A stretch of DNA of 64,000 nucleotides from Planotetraspora thailandica (GCF_016863335.1 NZ_BOOR01000051.1:1-64000), one strand, 5' to 3'. Shown: positions 41,954-51,750, counted from the first letter of the stretch. A program made the numbers and translations. The notes: generated by a model not told the origin, from the letters alone.

Positions 41954-42655
41954 CTACCAGGGAAGCGCGCCCTCGTCCTCGAGAAAGGCCCCCGTGGGGC
42001 CGTCCTCCCCCAGCAGAGCCAGCCGTATGGCGACGGCGGCGCCCTGCTCGGCGGTCCGGTGACCGGAGTGCCCGTTGAGGTCGGTGGCGCAGTAGCCGGG
42101 GTTGCAGGCGTTGACCTTGATCGCCGTGTCCTTGAACTCTTTCGCGTAGCACAACGTGATCATGTTGAGCGCGGTCTTGGACGACTGGTAGGCGACGCCG
42201 TTGAGCCAGTAGAAGGGGCTGTCCGGGTCGGAGGCGAACGTGAGCGAGCCGACCTCGCTCGAGATGTTCACGATGCGTCCCGCCGGCGACCTGCGCAGCA
42301 GGGGCACCATGGCGTTGGTCACGGCGACGACCCCAAACACGTTGGTCTCGTAAACCCGCCGGGTCGTCTCCAAAGGCGTCCCACTGGGCGTGGGACCACC
42401 CTGCGCGATGCCCGCGTTGTTGACGAGGATGTCGAGCACTTCGTGTTCCTTTTCGATGAGCTCCGCCGCGGCGGCCACCGAGCCGGGCGAGGTGACGTCG
42501 AGCTGGACGAACGTCGCGCCGAGCCGCTCGGCCGCCTCTCTCCCTCTGCCGGGGTCGCGGGCACCGGCCAGCACCGTGACGCCCGCCGCGCGCAGCCCCT
42601 TGGCGATCTCGAAACCGATCCCCTTGTTCGCACCTGTGATCAATGCTGTCGTCAT
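41954..42655 (-). CDS. short-chain dehydrogenase/reductase
   Basis: 233 residues. ATG 42655 has GGTGG five bases upstream (an in-frame GTG nine bases earlier overlaps that site). Classical SDR motifs: ITGANKGIGFE (NADPH binding), LVNNAGIAQ, NISSEVGS and YQSSKTALN (Tyr-x3-Lys pair), with the linked Ser in the SS of the third. The pattern is close to plant/bacterial carbonyl reductases. Substrate unknown. Convergent with the Ddn-like gene. Confidence 0.9.
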   Translation of the reverse strand: MTTALITGANKGIGFEIAKGLRAAGVTVLAGARDPGRGREAAERLGATFVQLDVTSPGSVAAAAELIEKEHEVLDILVNNAGIAQGGPTPSGTPLETTRRVYETNVFGVVAVTNAMVPLLRRSPAGRIVNISSEVGSLTFASDPDSPFYWLNGVAYQSSKTALNMITLCYAKEFKDTAIKVNACNPGYCATDLNGHSGHRTAEQGAAVAIRLALLGEDGPTGAFLEDEGALPW

Positions 42656-42744
42656 GCGACCCACCTTCGGGGGCCGGCGGGCGGCCCGGGAGAGACCCGC
42701 GCATGCTGGGATCGCCGATACCCCCCGGGGCTCCGCTCCGGCGG

Positions 42745-43881
42745 TCAGGGGGCCCCGTCCGGCAGGTGCCGGGGGATGCGGGCCGTCAGGGCGAATCCGC
42801 CCTCCGGCGTGGGCCCCGAGGTGAGCCAGCCCCCGACCAGGTTGACCCGCTCCTTAAGCCCCACCAGGCCGAAGCCCGACTGGAGCAGGACGTCGTGCCG
42901 GCGCCTCGGCCGCCCCTCCCAGGGGCCGTTCACCACGGAGACGCTCACGACGTCGTCGTACACCTCGCAGACCACCCGCACCTGGGCGCCCGGAGCGTGC
43001 TTGCGCACGTTGTTGAGGCCCTCCTGGACCACGCGGAAGCAGGCGTGCTCGGCCTGCCGGGTCAGGGTGCCCGGGGGCACGTCGAGGTCGAGGGAGATTC
43101 GCAGGCCGGTGGCGTTGCCCTCGGCGACCAGCTTGGCGATCGCGTCCAGCCCCTCCGCCGAGGCGGGCAGGTCCGAGCGGCGCAGCACCGTGAGCAGCTC
43201 GCGCAGCTCGGTCAGGGCGCGCACGCCCTTGTCCTCGATGCCCCTGGCCAGCTTGCGTATCTCGCCGGGATCCTCGTTGTCCTGGATGATGCCGGCGTTG
43301 AGAACCATCACGGTGACCGCGTGGGTCACGGTGTCGTGCAGCTCGCCGGCGATGCGGCGGCGTTCGCGTGAGGCGGCCTGCTCCTCGCGCAGCCACATCG
43401 TGTCGTTCAGCTCGTGCACCAACCCGCGGAATCGCCGCTCCCCCTGCCCGATCATCGCCGGCAGGAAGACGAAGACCAGGGCGTGGAAAGCGCTCATGAA
43501 AAACATCCCGTCGGGGCCCGCGCCCAGGTAGTCCGTCGCGGCGAAGACCGCCGCCAGGCCCGCGGCGACCGGCCGCCACCGGGCGACCCCGCCCACGGCC
43601 GTCATCGAATAGGCGGCGGCCGCCAGCGCCGCCCCCTGTCCCGTGAGGGCCGCGCAGGCGATCGCGCCGACGATCGAGGGCCAGACGGCGCGCCGCCGTA
43701 CGAGCAGGGTGAGGGCGGCCACTACGGCGGACACGACCGCGAGCCACGGCGGCACGGGAAACCAGTGGTACGGCCGCAACAACGTGTGGGGAATGGTGTA
43801 CGCGACCACGGCCAGCGCGAGCAGCGCGTCGACGATCCGGCCGCGACGCCGTGAGGCGAACCCGGCCCTCATCTCCCCCAT
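42745..43881 (-). CDS. sensor histidine kinase, NarL-partner (HisKA_3) type
   Basis: 378 residues. About five to six membrane spans (residues 15-135) form a sensor without a large outside domain. The phospho-acceptor box is RRRIAGELHDTVTHAVTVMV (His near residue 182) and the HATPase part has EGLNNVRKHAPGA and GFGLVGLKERVNLVGG. Such kinases phosphorylate NarL-type regulators. No such regulator lies next to it, which makes it an orphan. A downstream ATG (43872) with GGGGGAG directly before it is an alternative start. Divergent from the helicase gene. Confidence 0.88.
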   Translation of the reverse strand: MGEMRAGFASRRRGRIVDALLALAVVAYTIPHTLLRPYHWFPVPPWLAVVSAVVAALTLLVRRRAVWPSIVGAIACAALTGQGAALAAAAYSMTAVGGVARWRPVAAGLAAVFAATDYLGAGPDGMFFMSAFHALVFVFLPAMIGQGERRFRGLVHELNDTMWLREEQAASRERRRIAGELHDTVTHAVTVMVLNAGIIQDNEDPGEIRKLARGIEDKGVRALTELRELLTVLRRSDLPASAEGLDAIAKLVAEGNATGLRISLDLDVPPGTLTRQAEHACFRVVQEGLNNVRKHAPGAQVRVVCEVYDDVVSVSVVNGPWEGRPRRRHDVLLQSGFGLVGLKERVNLVGGWLTSGPTPEGGFALTARIPRHLPDGAP

Positions 43882-44028
43882 GACGCTAGTTTGTGGCTTT
43901 GACCTGGGACGTTCTCCCTACGCCACGCGCTTTGACGCAGCTTGGCCGGTTGTTGCCCACTGTGTGCCGGTCGTGTCCCGGTCGAAGCAGCGCCGACGTT
44001 TCGGCAGGATAGGAAGGTGAGTGAAATT

Positions 44029-46518
44029 ATGAGCCTCCTTCGCCACCTCCCCGATGACTCGGAACCGGACTCGTTGTTCGACGCCTTCGTCGCGTGGAAC
44101 TCCGAGCGGGGGCTCACGCTCTACCCGGCGCAGGAGGAGGCACTGATCGAGGTCGTCTCCGGCAACAATGTGATCCTTTCCACGCCGACCGGGTCGGGCA
44201 AGAGCCTGGTCGCCGCGGGCGCGCACTTCGCCGCGCTGGCCCGCGACGAGGTCAGCTTCTACACCGCGCCGATCAAGGCCCTGGTGTCGGAGAAGTTCTT
44301 CGATCTGTGCGCGATCTTCGGCACCGAGAACGTCGGGATGCTCACCGGCGACGCCTCGGTCAACGCGGACGCGCCGATCATCTGCTGCACCGCCGAGATC
44401 CTCGCCCAGATCGCGCTGCGCGACGGCGCGGACGCCGACGTCGGCACCGTCATCATGGACGAGTTCCACTTCTACGCCGAGTCCGACCGCGGCTGGGCCT
44501 GGCAGGTGCCGCTGATCGAGCTGCCGCAGGCCCAGTTCGTGCTGATGTCGGCGACGCTGGGCGACGTCGAGCGGTTCGAGAAGGACCTCACCCGCCGTAC
44601 GGGACGCCCGACCGCGGTGGTGAAGAACACCGAGCGTCCGGTGCCGCTGATCTACTCCTACCGGCTGACGCCGCTGCACGAGACCCTCGAGGAGCTGCTG
44701 TCCACGCAGCAGGCCCCCGTCTACGTGGTGCACTTCACCCAGGCCGCCGCGATGGAGCGGGCCCAGGCGCTGATGAGCATCAACATGTCGACCAAGGCCG
44801 AGAAGGAGGCGATCGCCTCCCTGATCGGCAACTTCCGCTTCACCACCCGGTTCGGCCGGGCCCTGTCCCGCCTCGTACGGCACGGCATCGGCGTGCACCA
44901 CGCCGGGATGCTGCCGAAATACCGCAGGCTCGTGGAGCGGCTCGCCCAGGCCGGCCTGCTGAAGGTCATCTGCGGCACCGACACCCTCGGCGTGGGCGTC
45001 AACGTGCCCATCAGGACCGTGCTGTTCACGGCGTTGTCGAAGTTCGACGGCAACCGGGTACGGCGGCTGCGAGCCAGGGAGTTCCACCAGATCGCCGGAA
45101 GGGCCGGCCGGGCCGGGTTCGACACGGTCGGATACGTCGTATGCCAGGCACCCGACCACGTGATCGAGAACGAGCGGGCCCTGGCCAAGATCGGCGACGA
45201 TCCGAAGCGGCGGCGCGGCTACGCGCGTAAGAAGCCGCCGGAGGGCTTCGTCGGCTGGAACGAGGAGACCTTCGAGAAGCTCCAGACGGCCGAGCCCGAG
45301 CCGCTGACCTCGCGGTTCAAGGTGAGCAACGCCATGCTGCTGTCGGTCATCAACCGGCCGGGCGACTGCTTCCAGGCGATGAAGCGCCTGCTCACCGACA
45401 ACCACGAGGACCGCAAGGCGCAGCGGCGGCACATCAGCCACGCCATCGCGATCTACCGGTCGTTGCTCGCCGGGGGCATCGTCGAGACGCTCAAGGAGCC
45501 CGACGAGCACGGCCGCAGGGCGCGCCTGACGGTCGACCTCCAGGAGGACTTCGCGCTCAACCAGGCGTTGTCCACGTTCGCGCTCGCGACCTTCGAGCTG
45601 CTGAACCCCGAGTCGCCGACCTACGCCCTGGACATCGTCTCGATCGTCGAGTCGACGCTGGACGATCCCCGGCAGATCCTGCACGCCCAGCTCAACAAGG
45701 CGCGGGGCGAGGCCGTCGCGCAGATGAAGGCCGACGGCGTCGAATACGAGGAGCGCATGGAGCTGCTCGCCGAGGTCACCTACCCGATGCCGCTGTCGGA
45801 CCTGCTGTTCGGCGCCTACGAGACCTACCGGCGCGGGCACCCGTGGGTGGGCGACCACACGGTCAGCCCCAAGGCGATCGTGCGCGACATGTACGAGCGG
45901 GCGATGACCTTCACCGACTACATCCAGTTCTACGAGCTGGCCAGGTCGGAGGGCACGGTGCTGCGTTATCTGGCCGACGCCTACCGCACGTTGTCGCGCA
46001 CGGTGCCCGAGCACCTCAAGAGCGACGACCTGATCGACCTCATCGAATGGCTCGGCGAGCTCGTCCGGCAGGTCGACTCCAGCCTCATCGACGAGTGGGA
46101 GAAGCTGGCCAACCCGTCGGAGGCCCTGGAGGCCCGCGACGTGCTGGAGACCCGGACCCGGCCGGTCACGGCCAACACGCGGGCCTTCCGGGTGCTGGTG
46201 CGCAACGCGATGTTCCGCATGGTGGAGCTGGCCGCGCTGGACAGGGAGGAGGAACTGGTCGAGCTCTATCCCGACACCGACTGGGCGTCCGGGCTCGACG
46301 CCTACTACGAGGAGCACGACGAGATCGGCACCGGGCCCGCCGCCCGGGGCCCGGCACTGCTCCAGATCGAGGAGGAGAAGGAGCTGTGGCGGGTCCGCCA
46401 GGTCATCGAGGACCCCGCGGGACATCACGACTGGGGCATCGGCGCGGAGGTCGACCTGGCCGCCTCCGACGAGGAGGGCCAGGCCGTCCTGCACGTCACG
46501 GGGCTCACCCGCCTGTGA
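44029..46518 (+). CDS. Ski2-like DEAD/DEAH-box RNA helicase
   Basis: 829 residues from ATG 44029 (AAGGTGAG eight bases upstream; a GTG at 44017 is an alternative). Helicase motifs in order: LYPAQEEALI (Q-like), STPTGSGKS (I), PIKALVSEKF (Ia), IMDEFHFY (II), LMSATLGD (III), VHHAGMLPKYRR (IV/V region), GTDTLGVGVNVP (V) and QIAGRAGRAGF (VI). The rest, ~400 residues, contains a helical Ski2-type C-terminal region (DUF3516-like). It probably unwinds structured RNA or RNA-protein complexes. It is a single gene; its end overlaps a convergent gene by 14 bases. Confidence 0.9.
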   Translation: MSLLRHLPDDSEPDSLFDAFVAWNSERGLTLYPAQEEALIEVVSGNNVILSTPTGSGKSLVAAGAHFAALARDEVSFYTAPIKALVSEKFFDLCAIFGTENVGMLTGDASVNADAPIICCTAEILAQIALRDGADADVGTVIMDEFHFYAESDRGWAWQVPLIELPQAQFVLMSATLGDVERFEKDLTRRTGRPTAVVKNTERPVPLIYSYRLTPLHETLEELLSTQQAPVYVVHFTQAAAMERAQALMSINMSTKAEKEAIASLIGNFRFTTRFGRALSRLVRHGIGVHHAGMLPKYRRLVERLAQAGLLKVICGTDTLGVGVNVPIRTVLFTALSKFDGNRVRRLRAREFHQIAGRAGRAGFDTVGYVVCQAPDHVIENERALAKIGDDPKRRRGYARKKPPEGFVGWNEETFEKLQTAEPEPLTSRFKVSNAMLLSVINRPGDCFQAMKRLLTDNHEDRKAQRRHISHAIAIYRSLLAGGIVETLKEPDEHGRRARLTVDLQEDFALNQALSTFALATFELLNPESPTYALDIVSIVESTLDDPRQILHAQLNKARGEAVAQMKADGVEYEERMELLAEVTYPMPLSDLLFGAYETYRRGHPWVGDHTVSPKAIVRDMYERAMTFTDYIQFYELARSEGTVLRYLADAYRTLSRTVPEHLKSDDLIDLIEWLGELVRQVDSSLIDEWEKLANPSEALEARDVLETRTRPVTANTRAFRVLVRNAMFRMVELAALDREEELVELYPDTDWASGLDAYYEEHDEIGTGPAARGPALLQIEEEKELWRVRQVIEDPAGHHDWGIGAEVDLAASDEEGQAVLHVTGLTRL

Positions 46519-47479
46519 CGCCGTAGTACTTCTTCGCGCCGTCGTGGAGCGGCACCGGCTCCGTCTTGGGGGCGTTGCCGCGCGTGATGTCCTTGGCGGC
46601 GGAGTGCACCCGCTCCAGGTCGGCCTTGTGGTCGAAGAGCAGCCGGGTGAGGTTTTCGGCCAGCGCCGGGTCCATCTTCTCGTTGACCACGAGAAGGTTC
46701 GGCACGGCGATGGCCGGCACGTCGGACGCCGTGCCGTACGTCGCCTTGGGAATGGCTCCCCCGACGTAGACAGGGCCGTGGGCGCCGCGCATGGCGCCCA
46801 GCAGGTCGTCCAGGGGCACGAACACCACGTCGTCGCCCATGCCGGTCACCAGATCGGTGATGCCGGCGGTGGGCAGGCCGCCCGACCACACCAGCGCGTC
46901 CAGCGTGCCGTCCTTGAGGCCCTGCACGGTTTCCGGCAGGGACAGCGCCTGACGGGCGACGTCCTTGTCGGGGTCGAGCCCGGCTGCGGCGAGCAGGCGG
47001 AGGGCGATGACCTCGGTGCCGGAGTTCGGTGAGCCGGTGGAGACGCGCTTGCCCTTGAGGTCGGCGACGGATTTCACACCCACGTCGGCCCGGGCGAGCA
47101 CGTGCGTGTAGTTGTCGTAGAGGCGCGCGATCGCGCGGATCGGGTGCGGGCCGCCGAACGAGCCTGTGCCGGCGACCGCGTCGGCCGCGGTGTCGGCGAG
47201 GGTGAACGCGATGTCGGACTGCCCCTTGACCACACGCTGGATGTTCTCCACCGAGGCGCCGGTCGCCTCCGCGGTCGCCTGGTAGCCGGGGATGTTCTTG
47301 CCGATCTGTTCGGCCAGCCCTCCGCCGAGCACGTAGTAGACGCCGGTGGTGTTGCCCGTGGCGATCGACAACCGGGTGCCGCCGCCCTGCGTGCCCGACC
47401 TGTCTCCGCCGCAACCGGCGATCAGTGCGCCCGCCGCGGCCAGCGCGACGAGCCGCCTCAGTGCCTTCGTGCCTCTCAC
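46505..47479 (-). CDS. TAXI-family TRAP transporter solute-binding lipoprotein
   Basis: 324 residues from GTG 47479, which has GGGAGG seven bases upstream. Lipoprotein signal LVALAAAGALIAGCGGD (Cys23). The TAXI pattern is clear: LSIATGNTTGVYYVLGGGL, TGASVENIQRVVKGQSDIAF, and GKRVSTGSPNSGTEV. The protein captures a solute (often glutamate or another acid) outside and delivers it to the fused permease encoded just upstream, with which it overlaps by four bases (GTGA). Confidence 0.9.
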   Translation of the reverse strand: MRGTKALRRLVALAAAGALIAGCGGDRSGTQGGGTRLSIATGNTTGVYYVLGGGLAEQIGKNIPGYQATAEATGASVENIQRVVKGQSDIAFTLADTAADAVAGTGSFGGPHPIRAIARLYDNYTHVLARADVGVKSVADLKGKRVSTGSPNSGTEVIALRLLAAAGLDPDKDVARQALSLPETVQGLKDGTLDALVWSGGLPTAGITDLVTGMGDDVVFVPLDDLLGAMRGAHGPVYVGGAIPKATYGTASDVPAIAVPNLLVVNEKMDPALAENLTRLLFDHKADLERVHSAAKDITRGNAPKTEPVPLHDGAKKYYGVTGG

Positions 47480-49521
47480 GGGGACGCCTCCCTCTTTGCC
47501 GTAACCGGTTTTCTCAGGACCAGATGCACGCCGAGCGCGAGCACCGCCACGGCCAGTCCGGCGATGACGGGCACGGGCGACAGCACGAGCAGCAGCACGG
47601 CCGCCACAGCGCACAACGCGCGCTCGAGGAGCCCGGCCGGGCCCAGCATCCAGCCCCCTGTGGCCACGGCGAGGGCCGCCACGGCCAGGCAGGAGACGGC
47701 GACGGCGAGCAGGACCTTCTCCGCAGGCGCCTGGGCGAGCAGGGCCGAGCCCGCGGGGGTGAGCACGAACGCGAACGGCACGAGGAAGGCCGGAAGGGTG
47801 TACTTCCAGGTCGCGAGCATCGTGCGCTGGGCGTTGCCGCCCGTGATGGCCGACGCGGCGAAGGCCGACAACGCGGTGGGCGGGCTGACCTCCGACAACA
47901 CGGCGTAGTAGAAGACGAACATGTACGCCTCGGCCCGGGTGACTCCCAGTTCGAGCAGCGCGGGCCCGATGATGACGGCCGCGATCACGAACGACGCCGT
48001 CACCGGTACGGCCAGGCCCAGCACCAGCACGGCCACGGCGCAGGCGATCGCCGTTATGGCGAGCACACCCCCGGACAGGCCGACGATCAAAGAGCCCGCC
48101 TTCAACCCGAGCCCGGTCAGCGTGACGACGGCGACGATGGTGCCGGCGGCGGCGCAGGTGACCGCCACGGGGAGCATGCCCGTGGCGCCTGCGGCCAGCG
48201 CCCGGACCGCCCGCCGGGGGGTGAGGCGGCGCTCCCGGTCCAGGAAGGACAACGCGAAGGCCAGCGCGGTGGCGTAGACGACCGCACGGAGCGGCGACTG
48301 GCCGAGCGCCATCAAGACGACGATCACGAACAGCGAGCTGAAGTGGTAGCCGAACCGTTTGACCAGGTCCCAGGCCCGGGGGCCGTCGGGGACGGCCGCC
48401 GTGGTGCCGTACCTGCGCGCGTCCATCTCGATCGCGAGGAAGATCCCCAGGTAGTAGAGCACCGTGGGGATGGCGGCGTAGACGAGCACGGTCAGGTAGC
48501 CGACCCGGAGGTATTCGGCGATGATGAACGCCGCCGCGCCCAGGGTCGGCGGCGACAGGATCGCTCCGATGCCGGCGGCGGCGAGCACTCCACCGGCCTG
48601 TTCACGGGGGTAGCCGGCCCGCTTGAGGATGGGCCAGGCGACGCTGCCGACGCTCACGGTGGTGGCCACTCCCGACCCGCTCACCGTGCCGAGCAGGAAT
48701 CCCGCGAGCGTGACGGTCCTGCCGGGGGCCGACCGGGAGCGGCGGAAGGCCGCGAACGAGACGTCGACGAAGAACTTGCCCGCCCCGGAACAGTCGAGCA
48801 CCGCGCCGTAGATCGTGAACAGGATGATGTAGGTGGCGGCCACGTCGAGCGGCACGCCGTACACGCCTTCCGTGCCCATCACGAACGAGGCGACGATCCG
48901 CTCCAGGTCGTAGCCGCGGTGCCCGATCGCCCAGTCCGCCGGCAGGTAGCCGCCGTAGTAGGCGTAGGCGACGAACCCGAGACAGACGGCGGGCAGGATC
49001 CATCCGACGGTGCGGCGGCAGGCCTCCAGCACCAGCAGCGTCAGCACCGCTCCGGCGGCGACGTCGAGCACGGTCGGCGCGAACGTGCGGCGGATGAGGT
49101 CGTCGAAGACGGCGAGCGGATAGGCGCAGACGGCCAGGGACAGCGCCGCCAGCGCCCAGTCGAGAGGCGAGGGACGGTCGCCTCCGCTCCCGCGGGGCTT
49201 GTAGCAGACGAAGGCCAGCGGCAGCACCACGGCCAGGAAGACCATCCGGTACGGCAGGACGGGCCCCGGCCGGAAGGTCCAGTACAGCGCGTAGAGGGAC
49301 AGGCCCAGTGCGACGACGGTGACCCCCGCGGCCACGCGCGGCGGAAGGCGTCTGCCCGGCCGTTCCGCGTCGAACTCCGCGATCAGGTCCTCGACCGGCG
49401 GCGTCCGGCGGCCGGGCTCCCGGTGGGTCTCGTGATCCGTCCCCGTCAAGCGTCTCGACCCCCGCGTGAGGCATGCCGCCGACCCTTGACCGAACGCTAC
49501 GCCGGAACCTGACCCCGGCAA
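47476..49521 (-). CDS. TRAP transporter fused permease (TAXI type)
   Basis: 681 residues from the first in-frame start, but TTG 49449, with GGGGGT at ~9 bases, is a good alternative (657 residues). After a hydrophilic start there are ~18 membrane segments, uniting the small (DctQ-like) and large (DctM-like) TRAP parts. TRAP-type GTVSGSGVATTVSVGSVAWP, AAGIGAILSPPTLGAAAFII and SEVSPPTALSAFAASAIT motifs are present. Driven by ion gradients, it imports the solute bound by the adjacent lipoprotein. Upstream, dusB is on the same strand but 36 bases away. Confidence 0.9.
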   Translation of the reverse strand: MPGSGSGVAFGQGSAACLTRGSRRLTGTDHETHREPGRRTPPVEDLIAEFDAERPGRRLPPRVAAGVTVVALGLSLYALYWTFRPGPVLPYRMVFLAVVLPLAFVCYKPRGSGGDRPSPLDWALAALSLAVCAYPLAVFDDLIRRTFAPTVLDVAAGAVLTLLVLEACRRTVGWILPAVCLGFVAYAYYGGYLPADWAIGHRGYDLERIVASFVMGTEGVYGVPLDVAATYIILFTIYGAVLDCSGAGKFFVDVSFAAFRRSRSAPGRTVTLAGFLLGTVSGSGVATTVSVGSVAWPILKRAGYPREQAGGVLAAAGIGAILSPPTLGAAAFIIAEYLRVGYLTVLVYAAIPTVLYYLGIFLAIEMDARRYGTTAAVPDGPRAWDLVKRFGYHFSSLFVIVVLMALGQSPLRAVVYATALAFALSFLDRERRLTPRRAVRALAAGATGMLPVAVTCAAAGTIVAVVTLTGLGLKAGSLIVGLSGGVLAITAIACAVAVLVLGLAVPVTASFVIAAVIIGPALLELGVTRAEAYMFVFYYAVLSEVSPPTALSAFAASAITGGNAQRTMLATWKYTLPAFLVPFAFVLTPAGSALLAQAPAEKVLLAVAVSCLAVAALAVATGGWMLGPAGLLERALCAVAAVLLLVLSPVPVIAGLAVAVLALGVHLVLRKPVTAKREASP

Positions 49522-49556
49522 GTCATGTTCTGATCACAGTTACATCACGTGACCGT

Positions 49557-50669
49557 TCAGCCACCCGACGTGGCGTCCTCCGCCTCGGCCCCGGGCACGG
49601 TCATGTCCTCGGAGTCGTCCAGCCAGTTGTGGGGCAGCTGGACCTTGGCCCGTTCCCCGCTCTTGCCGCGGGGGCCGTCGGCGTCGTCCGGCCACGGCTG
49701 GCCGTGGTCGAGTTCGGCGACGCGCCGCTCGAACTCGGCGAGGCTCGCGACGCCGGTCAGCGCCCTGCGGGCCTCGGCCCCGACGGTGAACCCCTTCAGG
49801 TACCAGCCCACGTGCTTGCGGAAGTCGGCGAGCCCGTGCGGCTCACTCCCGATGACCTGGCACAGCAGTTCGGCGTGGCGGAGCATCATCGCCCCCACCT
49901 CTCCCAGGGTGGGCCGTGTGCGCTCGGCCTCCCCCTCGAAGGCCCGGTCGAGGTCGCGGAACAGCCAGGGACGGCCCAGGCAGCCCCGGCCGATGACCAC
50001 GCCGTCGCAGCCGGTCTCGGCGACCATGCGCAGCGCGTCGTCGGCGCTCCAGATGTCGCCGTTGCCGAGGACCGGGATCTCCGGCACGGCCTCCTTCAGC
50101 CGCCGGATCGCGTCCCAGTCGGCCGTTCCGCCGTAGTGCTGCTTGGCCGTACGGGCGTGCAGGGCCACCGCGGACACGCCCTCCTCGACGGCGATCCTGC
50201 CCGCCTCGAGGTAGGTGAGGTGGTCGTCGTCGATGCCCTTGCGCATCTTGATCGTGACCGGCAGGCTTCCGGCGTTCCCGACCGCCTCCCGCAGGATGGC
50301 CCGCAGCAGGTTCCGCTTGTACGGCAGGGCCGCTCCGCCGCCGCGCCGGGTGACCTTGGGCACGGGACAACCGAAGTTGAGGTCGATGTGGTCGGCCAGA
50401 TCCTCTTCGGCGATCATCCGGGCCGCTTTGCCGATCACGGCGGGGTCCACCCCGTAGAGCTGGATGCTGCGGGGAGACTCGTCGTCGCCGAACCTGATCA
50501 TCTGGAAGGTCAGGGGCACCCGCTCGACGAGTGCCCGCGAGGTGATCATCTCGGAGACGAAGACGCCGCCGCCCTGCTCCCGGCAGAGCCTGCGGAAACC
50601 GATGTTGGTGATGCCCGCCATGGGGGCGAGCACCACGGGGGGCCAGACCTCGAACGTCCCGATTTTCAC
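49557..50669 (-). CDS. dusB: tRNA-dihydrouridine synthase
   Basis: 370 residues from GTG 50669. FMN TIM barrel of the Dus family: VVLAPMAGITNIGFRRLC, HIDLNFGCPVPKVTRRGGGA (the Cys is the catalytic acid), IKMRKGID, ALHARTAKQHYGGTADWDAI and VIGRGCLGRPWLF. It reduces uridines in the D-loop of tRNA with NADPH. The C-terminal ~40 residues are a charged extension typical of actinobacterial homologues. Divergent from the ACT-domain gene, about 100 bases apart. Start supported mainly by conserved length; the ribosome site (GAAGAT) is weak. Confidence 0.92.
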   Translation of the reverse strand: MKIGTFEVWPPVVLAPMAGITNIGFRRLCREQGGGVFVSEMITSRALVERVPLTFQMIRFGDDESPRSIQLYGVDPAVIGKAARMIAEEDLADHIDLNFGCPVPKVTRRGGGAALPYKRNLLRAILREAVGNAGSLPVTIKMRKGIDDDHLTYLEAGRIAVEEGVSAVALHARTAKQHYGGTADWDAIRRLKEAVPEIPVLGNGDIWSADDALRMVAETGCDGVVIGRGCLGRPWLFRDLDRAFEGEAERTRPTLGEVGAMMLRHAELLCQVIGSEPHGLADFRKHVGWYLKGFTVGAEARRALTGVASLAEFERRVAELDHGQPWPDDADGPRGKSGERAKVQLPHNWLDDSEDMTVPGAEAEDATSGG

Positions 50670-50769
50670 ATCTTCATTTTCGCCCGGTCCGGAGAGTGAA
50701 CGCGCAAGATCATGGACGTGGGTCTTTTGTCCGGTTACGCTGGGCTGATTGAGGTCGGGGGAGGTCATC

Positions 50770-51432
50770 ATGCTTCTGAGACTGAGAATCGGCCTGCCGG
50801 ACCGTCCCGGATCGCTCGGACAGGTCACCCGGGCGCTCGGAACGGTCGGCGCCGACATCACCCAGGTGGTCGTGCTCGACCGGGGCGACGGCCGGGCGCT
50901 CGACGACTTCACCGTCTACTGGCCGGACGCGGCCCCGCGCGAGCACCTGGTGCAGGCGCTGGAGAGCGTCGACGGCGTGCGGATCGACGGGATATGGTCG
51001 ACACGCGAGGCCCCGGGCACCTACCCGGAGCTGGAGATCCTCAAGTTCCTCACCAGCGCGGGCGACCGGGCCCTGGCCACCCTGATCGACTCCATGCCGG
51101 TGCTGTTCAGCGCCGACTGGGCCGCGGCCGCCACCGAGCGGACTCCGCGGGCGGTCGTCTACTCGAGCTGGCGCGCCCCCGAGGACGTCACGCTGCCCGA
51201 CGAGATTGAGCCACGCCCTGCCGCCCGGACACTCCCCTCCGGCCTGCACGTGATCATCGCGCCGCTCCCCCCGCTGGCCCTGTCCCTCGTGCTGGCGAGG
51301 GCCGAGGGGCCGGCCTTCCACCGCAACGAGGTGCACCGGCTCACCCGGATCCTCGAAATCTTCATGATGCTCCCCGCGATCGAGCGCGGCGCGGATCGCG
51401 CCCTCCGGAGATCGTCGGCCGAGCGGTTATGA
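50770..51432 (+). CDS. ACT-domain regulatory protein
   Basis: 220 residues; ATG 50770 has GGGGGAGG five bases upstream. Residues 2-75 form an ACT domain: LRIGLPDRPGSLGQVTRALG, ADITQVVVLDRGDG, HLVQALESVDGVRID. The remainder (~90-215) is a modified second domain ending in a helix, without known catalytic residues. ACT proteins bind amino acids and change partner activity; here the ligand and partner are unknown. Immediately followed by the second tRNA cluster. Confidence 0.8.
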   Translation: MLLRLRIGLPDRPGSLGQVTRALGTVGADITQVVVLDRGDGRALDDFTVYWPDAAPREHLVQALESVDGVRIDGIWSTREAPGTYPELEILKFLTSAGDRALATLIDSMPVLFSADWAAAATERTPRAVVYSSWRAPEDVTLPDEIEPRPAARTLPSGLHVIIAPLPPLALSLVLARAEGPAFHRNEVHRLTRILEIFMMLPAIERGADRALRRSSAERL

Positions 51433-51487
51433 GTACGCACCGGCGGTGAAAACCAGATACAGTTACCTCGTCGCCGCAAGGCGTCAC

Positions 51488-51559
51488 GCGGAAGTGGCTC
51501 AGTGGTAGAGCATCACCTTGCCAAGGTGAGGGTCGCGGGTTCGAATCCCGTCTTCCGCT
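51488..51559 (+). tRNA. tRNA-Gly(GCC), second copy
   Basis: Identical in all 72 bases to the gene at 18238. Anticodon GCC, CCA not encoded. First of the second Gly-Cys-Val cluster. Confidence 0.97.
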
Positions 51560-51591
51560 CCGAGAGGTCTTTTTGTGCTGGGGCCTCCCTC

Positions 51592-51662
51592 GGTGGAGTG
51601 GCCGAGAGGCGAGGCAGCGGCCTGCAAAGCCGCGTACACGGGTTCAAATCCCGTCTCCACCT
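51592..51662 (+). tRNA. tRNA-Cys(GCA), second copy
   Basis: Same as the gene at 18323 except the anticodon stem is GCGGC/GCCGC instead of ACGGC/GCCGT, a compensated A-U to G-C change at the top of the stem. Confidence 0.97.
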
Positions 51663-51675
51663 CTGATGTTTCAAC

Positions 51676-51750
51676 GGGCGATTAGCTCAGCGGGAGAGCG
51701 CTTCCCTGACACGGAAGAGGTCACTGGTTCAATCCCAGTATCGCCCACCA
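51676..51750 (+). tRNA. tRNA-Val(GAC), second copy
   Basis: Identical to the gene at 18406, including the encoded CCA. A T6 run begins within six bases of its end (51755 onward) but no good hairpin precedes it. Confidence 0.97.

Noticed and set aside
9000-43881. Response regulator at 9000 paired with kinase at 42745
   Set aside because: The regulator is OmpR-type and has the stump of its own kinase attached. The kinase belongs to the NarL-partner class, so they are not cognate.
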